Below, in pieces: positions 1 to 12,895 of a stretch of 64,000 nt of DNA. Under the pieces are notes generated by a model. It saw only the letters and a program-made list of their open reading frames with translations. It had not been told where the DNA came from and searched no databases. Position numbers and translations under genes: made by a program. The first letter of the stretch is position 1. Every line of letters begins with the position of its first letter. The stretch is from Saccharopolyspora dendranthemae (lineage in GTDB: Bacteria; Actinomycetota; Actinomycetes; Mycobacteriales; Pseudonocardiaceae), in NCBI RefSeq assembly GCF_007829955.1, contig NZ_VIWX01000002.1:1-64000 (forward strand). Reading direction: 5' to 3'.

Positions 1-22
1 CAGGGTTGGTCGAGGGGGCGGG

Positions 23-1079
23 ATGGAGTTCACGCTCGGGGAGACGCAGCAGGCAGTGAGGGATCTGGCGGCTGAAGTTCTGGCCAAGGAGACCGAGCGA
101 GCCGCCGCCTCAACTGGAATCGGTTTCGATGAGTCGGTGTGGAAGGCGCTGGGGGAGTCGGGCTTGCTCTCGCTGCCGGTCCCCGAGCGCCTGGGCGGGG
201 CCGGACTCGGCCCGCTCGAGGTCGGTCTGGTGCTCGCCGAGGTGGGCAAGGCCGGGGTCGGCGTCCCGGCGCTGGCGACGCTGGCCTTCGGCGTCCTGCC
301 GATCGCGCGGCACGCCGACGAGTCCCAGCAGGAGCGGTTGCTCGCCGAGCCCGGACGCGTGTTCAGCGCGGCGCTCAACGAGGCCTCCGCCCCGCTGCCG
401 ACGAAACCCCGCACGGTGTCGGAGAAATCACGCGTCACCGGGCGCAAGACCGGCGTGCTGCACGCCGACACCGCGCACCGCCTGCTGGTGTCCGCCAGCA
501 CCGAGCAGGGGCCCGCGATCCTGCTGGTCGACCCGCACGCCGACGGCGTGACGCTGCGCTCGGTGCGCTCCTCGGTCGGCGTGGAGTGGGTCGTGGACCT
601 CGACGACGTCGAAGGCGAAGTCCTCGGCTCGCCGAGCGAAGCGGTCCTCGACGACGTGCACTCCTGCGCTCTCGCGGGGATGTGCGCGCTGGGAGACGGA
701 GCAGTGGCCGCGGCGCTGGAGCTCACCGCCGAGCACCTGCGCACGCGGCACCAGTTCGGCAAGCCGCTGGCGGCCTTCCAGGCCGTCGCGCAGCAGATCG
801 CCGACGTCTACGTCGTCAACCGGACCCTGCACCTGGCGGCGCTGTCGGCGTCCTGGCGTTTGGGCACCGGGCGCGACGCGGGTGAAGACCTCGACGTCGC
901 CGCCTTCTGGCTCACCGACCAGGCACCTGCCGCGATGCACACCTGCCACCACCTGCACGGCGGGCTCGGCGTGGACATCACCTACCCCATGCACCGCTAC
1001 TACTCGCAGGTCAAGGACCTGGCGCGGCTCTGCGGGCGGCGCCGCGCACCGCGTCGACGTCCTCGCCCGACACGCCTGA
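23..1079 (+). CDS. fadE28: Acyl-CoA dehydrogenase FadE28-like (ChsE1/E2 subunit), 3' frameshift
   Basis: Small subunit of the heteromeric acyl-CoA dehydrogenase that desaturates the three-carbon side chain of 3-oxo-4-pregnene-20-carboxyl-CoA in the last side-chain beta-oxidation cycle. The protein starts MEFTLGETQQ after a purine-rich stretch (GAGGGGGCGGG) and carries FadE motifs RTRHQFGKPLAAFQAVAQ and HHLHGGLGVDITYPMHRYY. Near position 1034 the frame breaks: reading GGG as GG restores the family ending GGAAHRVDVLARHA with a stop at 1077-1079, just before fadE29. Without that correction the frame runs on meaninglessly to 1663. Corrected length is about 351 aa, close to M. tuberculosis FadE28 (Rv3544c). 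Order fadE28-fadE29-chsH2-chsH1-ltp2 matches Rv3544c-Rv3540c. Function is sure; whether the frameshift is real is not. Confidence 0.85.
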
Positions 1080-1088
1080 GGAGAAGCC

Positions 1089-2248
1089 GTGTTCATCGAA
1101 CTCACCGAGGAGCAGCGGGCGCTGCAGGCCGAGCTGCGCGAGTACTTCAGCAACCTCGTCACCCCCGAAGAGCGCGAAGCGCTCGCCTGGACCGGCACGA
1201 CGAGGCCCACCGCGCGGTGGTCCGCCGGATGGGCCGCGACGGCTGGATGGGCGTGGGCTGGCCCGAGGAGTACGGCGGGCGCGGTTTCGGCGACGTCGAG
1301 AACTTACATCTTCGCCAACGAGGCGTCGAGGGCCGACGTGCAGCTGCCGTCGGTGACGCTGCAGACCGTCGGGCCGACGCTGCAGACCTACGGCACGGAA
1401 GAGCAGAAGGCCTTCTTCCTGCCCAAGATCCTCGCCGGGGACGTGCACTTCGCTATCGGCTACACCGAACCGGACGCGGGCACCGACCTCGCCTCGTTGC
1501 GCACCACCGCGGTGCGCGACGGCGACGACTACGTCGTCAACGGCCAGAAGATCTTCACCACCGGGGGGCACGACGCGGACTACATCTGGCTGGCCTGCCG
1601 CACGAATCCCGATGCGCCCAAGCACAAGGGCATCTCGATCCTGATCGTCGACACCCGCGATGAGGGCTACTCGTGGACGCCGATCATCACCGCCGACGGG
1701 TCACACCACGTCAACGCGACCTACTTCAACGACGTGCGGGTTCCGGCCTCGATGCTGGTGGGGGAGCAGGACCGCGGCTGGAAGCTGATCACGACCCAGC
1801 TCAACCACGAGCGCGTCATGCTCGGCCCGTCGGGCCGCACCGGTGGGTTGCGCGAGCGGGTGCGTGATTGGGCGGCCGAGCGCGATCTGCCTCGAACTCC
1901 CCGACGTGAAGCGGGTTCTCGCGCGGGTGCGGGCCTTCGAGCGGGTCAACGAGCTGCTGAACTGGCAGGTCGCCGCGTCGGCGTCGCTCGGCCCGGTGGA
2001 GGTCGCCGACGCCTCGGCGACCAAGGTGTTTCTCCTCCGAGACCGTGCAGACGCTGGGTCGCGAGCTGGAGGAGATCGTCGGCAGGCACGGCGATCCGTC
2101 CGAAGAGGACACCGCGGAACTGCTGCACTGGCTGGACGTTTCAGGCCAAGGCGGAAACATCGTGCTGACCTTCGGCGGAGGGGTCAGCGAGGTCCAGCGC
2201 GAGCTGATCGCCACCGCCGGGCTGGGACTGCCGCGGGTGCCGCGCTGA
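1089..2248 (+). pseudogene. fadE29: Acyl-CoA dehydrogenase FadE29-like, four apparent frameshifts
   Basis: Partner subunit of FadE28 in the alpha2beta2 steroid acyl-CoA dehydrogenase. It starts at GTG 1089 behind GAGGAG. Recognisable blocks run through three frames: MFIELTEEQRALQAELREYF; then DRHDEAHRAVVRRMGRDGW; then YIFANEASRADVQLPSVTLQ through the catalytic-Glu segment TTQLNHERVML; then ELPDVKRVLARVRAFERVN; then ETVQTLGRELEEIVGRHG to the stop. Breaks lie near 1187 (one base missing), 1304 (extra T), 1890 (extra C) and 2030 (extra T in TTT). Corrected length is about 386 aa, as for Rv3543c. No internal stop exists in the corrected reading, so the gene is either freshly decayed or, more likely, hit by sequencing/assembly indels. 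Its operon partners downstream are intact. Confidence 0.8.
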
Positions 2249-2261
2249 GGAATGGAGCATC

Positions 2262-3227
2262 ATGACCAGTACGACCACTGAGGCAGAGGAGATCCGCGCG
2301 GCGGCCAACCGGATCGCCGAGCGCGGTTCCAGCGCACCGAGGCCGGCCCGCGATCCGGTGAACCTGCCGATGATCAACAACTGGGTCGAGGCGATGGGCG
2401 ACGCCAACCCGGTCTACACCTCGGCTGAGGTCGCCGAGAAGTCCGTCCACGGCGGGCTCGTCGCCCCGCCGGCGATGGCGCAGGTGTGGACCATGGGCGG
2501 GCTCAACCCCGAGCGCGATCCCGACGACCCGCTCTACTCGATGATGGGTGCGCTCGACGAAGCCGGGTACACCTCGGTGGTCGCGACCAACTGCGAGCAG
2601 ACCTACCACCGCTACCTCCGGCACGGCGAGCAGCTCGCGGTCACCACCAAGCTCGACTCGGTGGTCGGGCCGAAGACCACCGGCCTCGGCGAGGGCTGGT
2701 TCGTCACCACCCGCAACACCTGGTACGTCGGCGATGAGCCGGTGGCCGAGATGATGTTCCGCGTCCTGAAGTTCAAGCCTGCGGAAGCGAAGACCGCTGA
2801 GCCCCAGTCGGAACCGGAGCCGCCGGCCGAGGTCATCCGGCCCGCGATCAACCAGGACACCGCCTACTTCTGGGAGGGCACGGCCGCAGGCGAGCTGCGC
2901 ATCCAGCGCTGCGGCGGCTGCGGACTGCTGCGGCACCCGCCGGGGCCGATGTGCCCGGAGTGCGGTGCCACCCAGCGCACCCACCTGGTGTCCGAAGGGC
3001 TCGGCGAGGTCTACAGCTACGTCGTGCACCACCGTCCCGCGATCCCGGGCAAGAAGCTGCCGCTGGTGATCGCGCTGGTCGCGCTCGACGAGGGCGTCCG
3101 GATCCTCGGGGAACTGCACGACGTCGACCCGGAAGAGGTGACCATCGGGCAGCGCGTCCAGGTCGCCTACCAGCGCGTCGACGACGAACTCACGCTGCCG
3201 TACTGGAAACCGTCGGAGGACGCATGA
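2262..3227 (+). CDS. chsH2: Steroid enoyl-CoA hydratase subunit ChsH2 (MaoC-like plus DUF35)
   Basis: 321 aa. Two domains: an N-terminal MaoC-like hot-dog dehydratase domain (about residues 15-175) and a C-terminal DUF35 domain (about 190-321) with a four-Cys zinc ribbon (CGGCG ... CPECG) followed by an OB fold. In mycobacteria ChsH2 pairs with ChsH1 to hydrate the 17-propenoyl-CoA steroid, while its DUF35 domain binds and activates the aldolase Ltp2. Starts at ATG 2262 with GGAG five bases upstream. Its stop overlaps the ATG of a tiny reading frame (ATGA at 3224-3227). Operon context (fadE28/29 before, chsH1 and ltp2 after) supports the call strongly. Confidence 0.95.
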   Translation: MTSTTTEAEEIRAAANRIAERGSSAPRPARDPVNLPMINNWVEAMGDANPVYTSAEVAEKSVHGGLVAPPAMAQVWTMGGLNPERDPDDPLYSMMGALDEAGYTSVVATNCEQTYHRYLRHGEQLAVTTKLDSVVGPKTTGLGEGWFVTTRNTWYVGDEPVAEMMFRVLKFKPAEAKTAEPQSEPEPPAEVIRPAINQDTAYFWEGTAAGELRIQRCGGCGLLRHPPGPMCPECGATQRTHLVSEGLGEVYSYVVHHRPAIPGKKLPLVIALVALDEGVRILGELHDVDPEEVTIGQRVQVAYQRVDDELTLPYWKPSEDA

Positions 3228-3301
3228 GCGACGATTTCGGCTCGCGCGCTCATGCGTCCGACCGGGTGCGGGTGTCCCGCAGAACAGGGGAGGACGCATG
3301 A
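3224..3301 (+). CDS. Possible 25-codon coupled mini-ORF between chsH2 and chsH1
   Basis: ATGA overlaps join this frame to the stop of chsH2 (3224-3227) and to the start of chsH1 (3298-3301). It would encode 25 residues starting MSDDFGSRAHAS. Both junctions carry the identical 13-mer GGAGGACGCATGA (3215-3227 and 3289-3301), so each side has the same ribosome-binding site. It may be a translated coupling peptide or only the scar of a 74-bp duplication; no homology is recognised. Confidence 0.25.
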   Translation: MSDDFGSRAHASDRVRVSRRTGEDA

Positions 3302-3723
3302 CACTGGCGCGCACACGTTCGGCGGGTGAGGTCGCGATCGGCGACGCCCTGCCGGAGGAACGCATCAACGCCACTCCGACCTTCATCGTGAGCACGGCCA
3401 TCGCGACCCGCGACTTCCAGGACGTGCACCACGACCGGGACCTGGCGCAGGCCAAGGGTTCCGACGACATCTTCCTCAACATCCTGACCTCGACCGGTCT
3501 GGTGCAGCGCTACGTCACCGACTGGGCGGGTCCGGAAGCGCTGGTGCGCGGGGTGTCGATCAAGCTCGGCGTGCCCTGCTACGCCTACGACACGCTGACC
3601 ATGCACGGCCAGGTCCTGGAGCAGGGCGAGGGAGTGTTCGTCGTCGAGGTGCTGGGCCGCAACCAGCTCGGCACCCACGTGACCGGCCGGGTTCGGCTGG
3701 AGCTGCCGGAGGTGGCCCGATGA
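3298..3723 (+). CDS. chsH1: Steroid enoyl-CoA hydratase catalytic subunit ChsH1 (MaoC-like)
   Basis: 141 aa single hot-dog domain. It carries the R-hydratase signature around RDFQDVHHDRDLA: Asp39 and His44 fit the catalytic D-x4-H pair. In the ChsH1-ChsH2 heterotetramer this subunit supplies the active site that hydrates 3-oxo-4,17-pregnadiene-20-carboxyl-CoA before the retro-aldol step. The ATG at 3298 has GGAGGA eight bases upstream, and the stop TGA overlaps the ATG of ltp2 (ATGA), so the two are translationally coupled. Length matches Rv3541c. Confidence 0.95.
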   Translation: MTLARTRSAGEVAIGDALPEERINATPTFIVSTAIATRDFQDVHHDRDLAQAKGSDDIFLNILTSTGLVQRYVTDWAGPEALVRGVSIKLGVPCYAYDTLTMHGQVLEQGEGVFVVEVLGRNQLGTHVTGRVRLELPEVAR

Positions 3724-4886
3724 TCTCAGGGAAGACCGCGATCGCGGGGATCGGTGCGACCGAGTTCTCCAAGGACTCCGGGCGCAGCGAACTGCAGCTG
3801 GCCGCCGAGTGCGTGCGCGGCGCGATCACCGACGCGGGGCTCGAACCGTCCGATGTGGATGGTCTGGTCACCTTCACGATGGACACCAACACCGAGGTCG
3901 CGGTGGCCCGCGAGGTCGGCATCCCGAACCTGAGCTACTTCAGCCGCATCCACTACGGGGGCGGCGCGGCCTGCGCCACGGTGCAGCAGGCGGCGATGGC
4001 GGTGGCGACCGGGATGGCCGAGGTCGTGGTCTGCTACCGCGCCTTCAACGAGCGCTCCGGGCAGCGGTTCGGTCAGTTCAACGCCGGGTTGTCGGGTCAG
4101 GCCACCTCCACCGGCGTGGACAACAGCTGGTCCTACCCGATGGGCCTGGGCACTCCGGGTGCGCAGGTGGCCATGTTCGCCCGCCGCTACATGCACGCCT
4201 ACGGCGCGACGAGCGAGGATTTCGGGCGCATCGCGGTCGCCGACCGCAAGCACGCCGCGGCGAATCCGAACGCGTGGTTCTACGAGCGTCCGATCACCCT
4301 GGAGGACCACCAGAACTCCCGGTGGATCACCGAGCCGCTGCGGCTGCTGGACTGCTGCCAGGAGAGCGACGGCGGGGTGGCGCTGGTGATCACCAGCCTG
4401 GATCGCGCCCGCGACCTGCCGAACCCGCCCGCGGTGGTGGCCGGAGCCGCCCAGGGCAGCGGGCCGGACCAGTTCACCATGACCAGCTACTACCGGGACG
4501 ACATCACCGGCCTGCCTGAGATGGGCCTGGTGGCGCGCCAGCTGTGGGAGCAGTCCGGGATCGGCCCGCAGGACGTGCAGGTCGGCATCCTCTACGACCA
4601 CTTCACGCCGTTCGTGCTGGTCCAGCTCGAAGAGCTCGGATTCTGCGGCCGGGGTGAGGCCAAGGACTTCATCGCCGACGGAGCCATCGAGCACGGTGGT
4701 CGGCTCCCGCTCAACACCCACGGCGGCCAGCTGGGCGAGGCCTACATCCACGGGATGAACGGCATCGCCGAAGGGGTGCGGCAGATCCGCGGGACGGCGG
4801 TCAACCAGGTCGATGCTGTCGGCAACGTCCTGGTGACGGCGGGCACCGGGGTCCCCACCAGCGGACTGGTGCTCGCAGCAAACTGA
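3720..4886 (+). CDS. ltp2: Steroid side-chain retro-aldolase Ltp2
   Basis: 388 aa thiolase-fold protein of the lipid-transfer/SCP-x thiolase group. Ltp2 with the ChsH2 DUF35 domain cleaves 17-hydroxy-3-oxo-4-pregnene-20-carboxyl-CoA to androstenedione plus propionyl-CoA, completing side-chain removal. Visible family segments: GIGATEFSKDSGRSELQLA at the N-terminus, HYGGGAACATVQQAAMAVATG in the middle and LNTHGGQLGEAYIHGMNG near the C-terminus, where classical thiolases have GHP. ATGA overlap with chsH1. Last gene of its operon: a KstR-type operator begins in its stop codon. Matches Rv3540c in size and position. Confidence 0.95.
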   Translation: MISGKTAIAGIGATEFSKDSGRSELQLAAECVRGAITDAGLEPSDVDGLVTFTMDTNTEVAVAREVGIPNLSYFSRIHYGGGAACATVQQAAMAVATGMAEVVVCYRAFNERSGQRFGQFNAGLSGQATSTGVDNSWSYPMGLGTPGAQVAMFARRYMHAYGATSEDFGRIAVADRKHAAANPNAWFYERPITLEDHQNSRWITEPLRLLDCCQESDGGVALVITSLDRARDLPNPPAVVAGAAQGSGPDQFTMTSYYRDDITGLPEMGLVARQLWEQSGIGPQDVQVGILYDHFTPFVLVQLEELGFCGRGEAKDFIADGAIEHGGRLPLNTHGGQLGEAYIHGMNGIAEGVRQIRGTAVNQVDAVGNVLVTAGTGVPTSGLVLAAN

Positions 4887-4897
4887 AACATGTTATA
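4884..4897. promoter_or_regulatory. KstR-type operator upstream of hsaE operon (1)
   Basis: GAAACATGTTAT holds the KstR core AACNNGTT (AACATGTT, 4887-4894). It starts within the ltp2 stop codon, 105 bp before hsaE. Confidence 0.8.
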
Positions 4898-4961
4898 GAT
4901 TTTGGCGCTGTTGGCGCTATGATGTAGCCGGAACAGCACGTGAAAGGGGTTCCGCATCGTT

Positions 4962-4975
4962 CGGAACCTGTTCCA
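4962..4975. promoter_or_regulatory. KstR-type operator upstream of hsaE operon (2)
   Basis: CGGAACCTGTTCCA: core AACCTGTT at 4965-4972 inside a longer palindrome GGAACCTGTTCC, 30 bp before the hsaE ATG. With the site at 4887 it makes a double operator for the ring-degradation operon. Confidence 0.8.
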
Positions 4976-5001
4976 GTCACCAGGGGTGCCGGGGAGGACG
5001 A

Positions 5002-5778
5002 ATGCTCAGTGCCGAGACCCGCGAAGGGCTCGCCGAGCGGTTGTGGCGGGCCGAGCGCGAACGGGAGCCGATCCCGCCGCTGATCGAATCGCACCCGGAC
5101 ATCGACGTGGTCGACGCCTACGAGATCCAGCTGATCAACATCCGCCGCCGGGACGTCCCGACCGCCGGGCACAAGGTCGGGCTGTCCTCGCCGGCGATGC
5201 AGCAGATGATGGGCGTCGACGAACCGGATTACGGGCACCTGCTCAGCGACATGCAGCTGTCCGAGGACGTTCCGCTCGACGCCCGTGCCTACTGCTACCC
5301 GCGCGTGGAGGTCGAGGTCGGCTTCCTGCTGTCCGAGGACATCCCGCCGGACTGCGACGAGCAGGGCGTGCTCGACCGCACCGAAGCGCTGATCCCCTCG
5401 ATCGAGCTGATCGACAGCCGCATCCGCGACTGGCGGATCGGCATCGCCGACACCATCGCCGACAACGCCTCCTCGGCCGGCTACGTGCTGGGAGCGCAGC
5501 GAGTGGCACCGGGGGCGCTCGACCCGCGCGGCATCGACGCCGTGCTGCACCGCAACGGCGAGGTCGTCGCGGAGGGCCGCTCCGACGCGGTGCTGGGCAA
5601 CCCCGCCACCGCCGTGGCCTGGCTGGCGAAGAAGGTCGCCGGGTTCGGGGTCCGGTTGCGGGCCGGGAACGTCGTGCTGCCCGGTTCCTGCACCCGCGCC
5701 ATCGACGTGCGGCCAGGGGATGTCTTCCGGGCCGAGTTCACCGGTCTCGGCACGGTCGGCCTCACCGCGAAACCCTAG
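5002..5778 (+). CDS. hsaE: 2-hydroxyhexa-2,4-dienoate hydratase HsaE
   Basis: 258 aa member of the MhpD/HpcG hydratase (fumarylacetoacetase-like fold) family. It hydrates 2-hydroxyhexa-2,4-dienoate, the C6 product released from ring A by HsaD, to 4-hydroxy-2-oxohexanoate for HsaF. Family segments: [16 protein letters not shown] near residues 57-72, and the metal-site region [12 protein letters not shown] (Glu residues) near 100-112. The ATG at 5002 has GGGGAGGACGA upstream. First gene after the double KstR operator. The hsaE-hsaG-hsaF order corresponds to Rv3536c-Rv3534c. Confidence 0.93.
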   Translation: MLSAETREGLAERLWRAEREREPIPPLIESHPDIDVVDAYEIQLINIRRRDVPTAGHKVGLSSPAMQQMMGVDEPDYGHLLSDMQLSEDVPLDARAYCYPRVEVEVGFLLSEDIPPDCDEQGVLDRTEALIPSIELIDSRIRDWRIGIADTIADNASSAGYVLGAQRVAPGALDPRGIDAVLHRNGEVVAEGRSDAVLGNPATAVAWLAKKVAGFGVRLRAGNVVLPGSCTRAIDVRPGDVFRAEFTGLGTVGLTAKP

Positions 5779-5807
5779 AGACCTCAACACACCTCAGGAG
5801 GGGCGCC

Positions 5808-6713
5808 ATGACGGCCAAGGCGGCCATCGTCGGGTCGGGCAACATCGGTACCGACCTGCTCTACAAGCTCAGCCGGGCGAAGCACGTCGAGCCCGCCTGG
5901 ATGATCGGCATCGACGCCGACAGCGACGGCCTCCGCCGCGCTGCGGACCTCGGCGTGGCCACCAGCGCCGGGGGCGTGGACTGGCTGCTGGAGAACGAGA
6001 GCCCGGACATCGTCTTCGAGGCGACCTCGGCCTACGTGCACCGGGCCAACGCCCCGCGCTACGCCGAGCGCGGCATCCGGGCGATCGACCTCACCCCGGC
6101 CGCCGTCGGACCCTACGTCGTCCCGCCCGTCAACATCGACGAGCACCTCGGCGCCCCGAACATCAACCTCATCACCTGCGGCGGTCAGGCCACCATCCCG
6201 ATGGTGCACGCGGTGTCCCGGGTCGTTCCGGTGGCCTACGCCGAGATCGTCGCCTCGGTCGCCTCCGTGTCGGCGGGACCCGGAACGCGGTCGAACATCG
6301 ACGAGTTCACCCGCACCACCTCCAAGGGGATCGAGGTCATCGGGGGAGCCGAGCGCGGCAAGGCGATCATCGTGCTCAACCCGGCCGACCCGCCGATGAT
6401 CATGCGCGACACCATCTTCTGCGCCATCCCGGCCGACGCCGACACCGACGCCATCGGCGAGTCGATCACCCGCATGGCCGCCGACATCGCCGAGTACGTC
6501 CCCGGCTACCGGCTGCTGTCCGAGCCGCAGTTCGACCCGCCGTCGGCGCTCACCGGCGGGCAGGCGCGCGTCGCGGTGTTCGTCGAAGTCGAAGGCGCGG
6601 GCGACTTCCTGCCGAACTACTCCGGCAATCTCGACATCATGACCGCCGCCGCGGTGCGGGTCGGCGAAGAGCTCGCCGGCACCGGGGCGTTGCAGAAGGA
6701 GGCCGCGCGGTGA
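5808..6713 (+). CDS. hsaG: Acylating acetaldehyde/propionaldehyde dehydrogenase HsaG
   Basis: 301 aa. Rossmann motif [10 protein letters not shown] (residues 9-18) binds NAD, and Cys124 in LITCGGQAT is the expected catalytic nucleophile. It converts the aldehyde channelled from HsaF (propionaldehyde in sterol breakdown) into its CoA ester. ATG 5808 follows AGGAGGGGCGCC. Its TGA stop overlaps the GTG start of hsaF, as expected for two subunits that form one aldolase-dehydrogenase channelling complex. Counterpart of Rv3535c. Confidence 0.95.
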   Translation: MTAKAAIVGSGNIGTDLLYKLSRAKHVEPAWMIGIDADSDGLRRAADLGVATSAGGVDWLLENESPDIVFEATSAYVHRANAPRYAERGIRAIDLTPAAVGPYVVPPVNIDEHLGAPNINLITCGGQATIPMVHAVSRVVPVAYAEIVASVASVSAGPGTRSNIDEFTRTTSKGIEVIGGAERGKAIIVLNPADPPMIMRDTIFCAIPADADTDAIGESITRMAADIAEYVPGYRLLSEPQFDPPSALTGGQARVAVFVEVEGAGDFLPNYSGNLDIMTAAAVRVGEELAGTGALQKEAAR

Positions 6714-7768
6714 CCGGACTGCCCAAGACCCATCTGCCCAAGACTTACAGCGACGAGCTGGACCTGCGCATCACCGACACCTCGCTGCGCGACGGCTCGC
6801 ACCACAAGCGGCACCAGTTCACCGCCGACGAGGTGCGCGACATCGTCACCGCGCTCGACGGGTCCGGGGTGCCGGTGATCGAGGTGACCCACGGCGACGG
6901 CCTGGGCGGATCCTCGTTCAACTACGGGTTCTCGCGCACTCCCGAGCAGGAGCTCATCACGCTGGCCGCGGAGACCGCGCGCAACGCCAAGATCGCCGTG
7001 CTGATGCTGCCCGGGGTGGGCGTCACCGACGACATCCTCATCTCGCGCGACAACGGTGCCTCGGTGTGCCGGATCGCCACCCACTGCACCGAGGCCGACG
7101 TGTCGGTGCAGCACTTCGGGCTCGCGCGCGAGCAGGGCATGGAAACCGTCGGGTTCCTCATGATGGCCCACTCCCAGCCACCGGAGGTGCTGGCCAAGCA
7201 GGCCCGGATCATGGTCGACGCCGGATGCCAGTGCGTCTACGTCGTCGACTCCGCCGGTGGGTTGGTGCTGGAGCAGGTCGCCGAGCGCGTCTCGGCTCTG
7301 GACGCCGAGATCGGCGGCGACGCGCAGATCGGCTTCCACGGGCACGAGAACCTCGGTGTCGCGGTGGCGAACTCGGTCGCCGCGGCCCGTGCCGGTGCCG
7401 TCCAGATCGACGGCAGCACGCGGCGATTCGGTGCCGGCGCGGGCAACACGCCGGTCGAAGCGTTCGTCGGCGTGTGCGACAAGCTCGGATTCCGGACCGG
7501 CGTGGACTTCTTCGCCATCGCCGACGCCGCCGAGGACGTGGTGCGCCCGGCGATGCCGGAGGAATGCCTGCTGGACCGCTCCGCGCTGATGATGGGTTAC
7601 GCCGGGGTGTACTCCAGCTTCCTCAAGCACGCCGCCAACCAGGCTGAGCGCTACGGCGTCAGCCAGGCGCAGCTCCTGGTTCGCGCCGGTGAGCGCAAGC
7701 TCGTCGGCGGCCAGGAGGACCAGCTGATCGACATCGCGCTGGAACTGCAGCGCGAACAGGCCAAGTGA
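6710..7768 (+). CDS. hsaF: 4-hydroxy-2-oxovalerate/oxohexanoate aldolase HsaF
   Basis: 352 aa DRE-TIM metallolyase. [17 protein letters not shown] (about 19-35) supplies the catalytic Arg/His and a metal-binding Asp, and [15 protein letters not shown] supplies the HxH metal ligands. Cleaves 4-hydroxy-2-oxohexanoate to pyruvate and propionaldehyde, which passes to HsaG. Start is GTG 6710, coupled to hsaG by a GTGA overlap; the N-terminus ([15 protein letters not shown]) is slightly longer than usual. Counterpart of Rv3534c. Confidence 0.95.
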   Translation: MTGLPKTHLPKTYSDELDLRITDTSLRDGSHHKRHQFTADEVRDIVTALDGSGVPVIEVTHGDGLGGSSFNYGFSRTPEQELITLAAETARNAKIAVLMLPGVGVTDDILISRDNGASVCRIATHCTEADVSVQHFGLAREQGMETVGFLMMAHSQPPEVLAKQARIMVDAGCQCVYVVDSAGGLVLEQVAERVSALDAEIGGDAQIGFHGHENLGVAVANSVAAARAGAVQIDGSTRRFGAGAGNTPVEAFVGVCDKLGFRTGVDFFAIADAAEDVVRPAMPEECLLDRSALMMGYAGVYSSFLKHAANQAERYGVSQAQLLVRAGERKLVGGQEDQLIDIALELQREQAK

Positions 7769-7798
7769 CCACACCGGAACTTTCGAACGGAGCACTGC

Positions 7799-10823
<3,025 letters not shown>

Positions 10824-10834
10824 TGGGAGGGGCG

Positions 10835-11389
10835 ATGGAAGCGGTGGTCTCGGAGATCGACGGTGCGACGTTCCGGCGCACGCTCGGGCACTTCTGCACC
10901 GGTGTGACGGTGGTGACCGGCAGCTGCGACGGTCAGCCGGTGGGTTTCGCGTGCCAGTCGTTCTCGGCGCTGTCCCTCGACCCGGCCCTGGTGCTGTTCT
11001 GCCCGGGGAAGAACTCCCGGGCGTGGCCGCTGATCGAGCGTTCCGGGCACTTCTGCGTCAACGTGCTGGCGGCCGGTCAGCGCGACGTCTCGTCGGTCTT
11101 CGGGCGCAAGGGCGAGGACAAGTTCGCCGGCCTGAGCTGGAGCCCGGCTCCGTCGGGATCTCCGCTCCTGGACGGCACGCTCACCTGGCTCGACTGCGCG
11201 GTCGAATCGGTGCTCGACGGCGGTGATCACCACATCGTCATCGGCCGGGTGCAGACGCTCGGCGAGACGACGGAGGAAGACCCGCTGCTGTTCTACAAGG
11301 GCGCCTACACGGGCATCACCCGTCCGACGACCCCCGCCCAGTACTGGCCGGAGGACTTCCTGACGGGCACGCCGGACGACTGGCTCTGA
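10835..11389 (+). CDS. hsaB: Flavin reductase HsaB (3-HSA hydroxylase reductase)
   Basis: 184 aa flavin reductase (FMN-binding split barrel), starting MEAVVSEIDGATFRRTLGHF. It carries GHFCTGVTVVTG, GFACQSFSALSLDPALVLFCP and the C-terminal GGDHHIVIGRV (GDH motif). It supplies reduced flavin to HsaA. The ATG at 10835 was chosen because GGGAGGGG sits just before it; an upstream ATG at 10823 overlapping the hsaC stop would add four residues. Last gene of the hsa operon, followed by two strong hairpins. Counterpart of Rv3567c. Confidence 0.95.
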   Translation: MEAVVSEIDGATFRRTLGHFCTGVTVVTGSCDGQPVGFACQSFSALSLDPALVLFCPGKNSRAWPLIERSGHFCVNVLAAGQRDVSSVFGRKGEDKFAGLSWSPAPSGSPLLDGTLTWLDCAVESVLDGGDHHIVIGRVQTLGETTEEDPLLFYKGAYTGITRPTTPAQYWPEDFLTGTPDDWL

Positions 11390-11424
11390 CGTCCGCCTCA
11401 CCACCTGGTGGGGTGCGAGTGCGA

Positions 11425-11478
11425 AACGTCGCGCGAACTCCGGGTCTGGAACTCCGGGCTCGAAGTTCGCGCGACGTT
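11425..11478. repeat. Long inverted repeat after hsaB
   Basis: Perfect 15-bp arms AACGTCGCGCGAACT (11425-11439) and AGTTCGCGCGACGTT (11464-11478) around a 24-nt loop, between convergent hsaB and fadA5. No T-tract follows; probably a transcription barrier for the plus strand. Confidence 0.65.
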
Positions 11479-11510
11479 CGTTCGCGGGCCAGGGGGTCGG
11501 GAATGGGAAA

Positions 11511-11544
11511 CGCGCGCCGCCCCGGAGTGCTGGGGCGGCGCGCG
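11511..11544. terminator. Strong hairpin between hsaB and fadA5
   Basis: Perfect 13-bp stem CGCGCGCCGCCCC / GGGGCGGCGCGCG with an 8-nt loop, 20 bp after the fadA5 stop on the minus strand and 121 bp after hsaB. Serves both converging operons; GC-rich without a U-run, as is usual in actinomycetes. Confidence 0.75.
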
Positions 11545-11563
11545 TCGTCTTGGGAGCGGCGGA

Positions 11564-12706
<1,143 letters not shown>

Positions 12707-12733
12707 TCACCGCAATCGCTACCGCCACGAATC

Positions 12734-12747
12734 TAGAACATGTTATC
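12734..12747. promoter_or_regulatory. KstR-type operator, fadA5 side
   Basis: TAGAACATGTTATC: core AACATGTT at 12737-12744, 43 bp upstream of the fadA5 GTG. Confidence 0.85.
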
Positions 12748-12856
12748 CCCATGCGCCATGACCGGAGGGGAGGCGGAACGATCTTTGCCTTGGCTTGCAC
12801 GATTCATCTGTAGTTAAAGGGGTTTACCGAACGCGCTCCATGTGGTTCGCTTCACA

Positions 12857-12870
12857 TAGAACTCGTTTCA
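12857..12870. promoter_or_regulatory. KstR-type operator, cyp125 side
   Basis: TAGAACTCGTTTCA: core AACTCGTT at 12860-12867, 28 bp before the cyp125 GTG and just ahead of its AGGAGGT ribosome-binding site. Confidence 0.85.
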
Positions 12871-12895
12871 GTTCGTGCAGCGCAGGAGGTAAGCC

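Noticed and set aside
23..1663. A single 546-aa reading frame that looks like a fusion of two acyl-CoA dehydrogenases
   Set aside because: After about residue 337 it is Arg-rich out-of-frame translation with only a short stretch of fadE29; it arises from the frameshifts.
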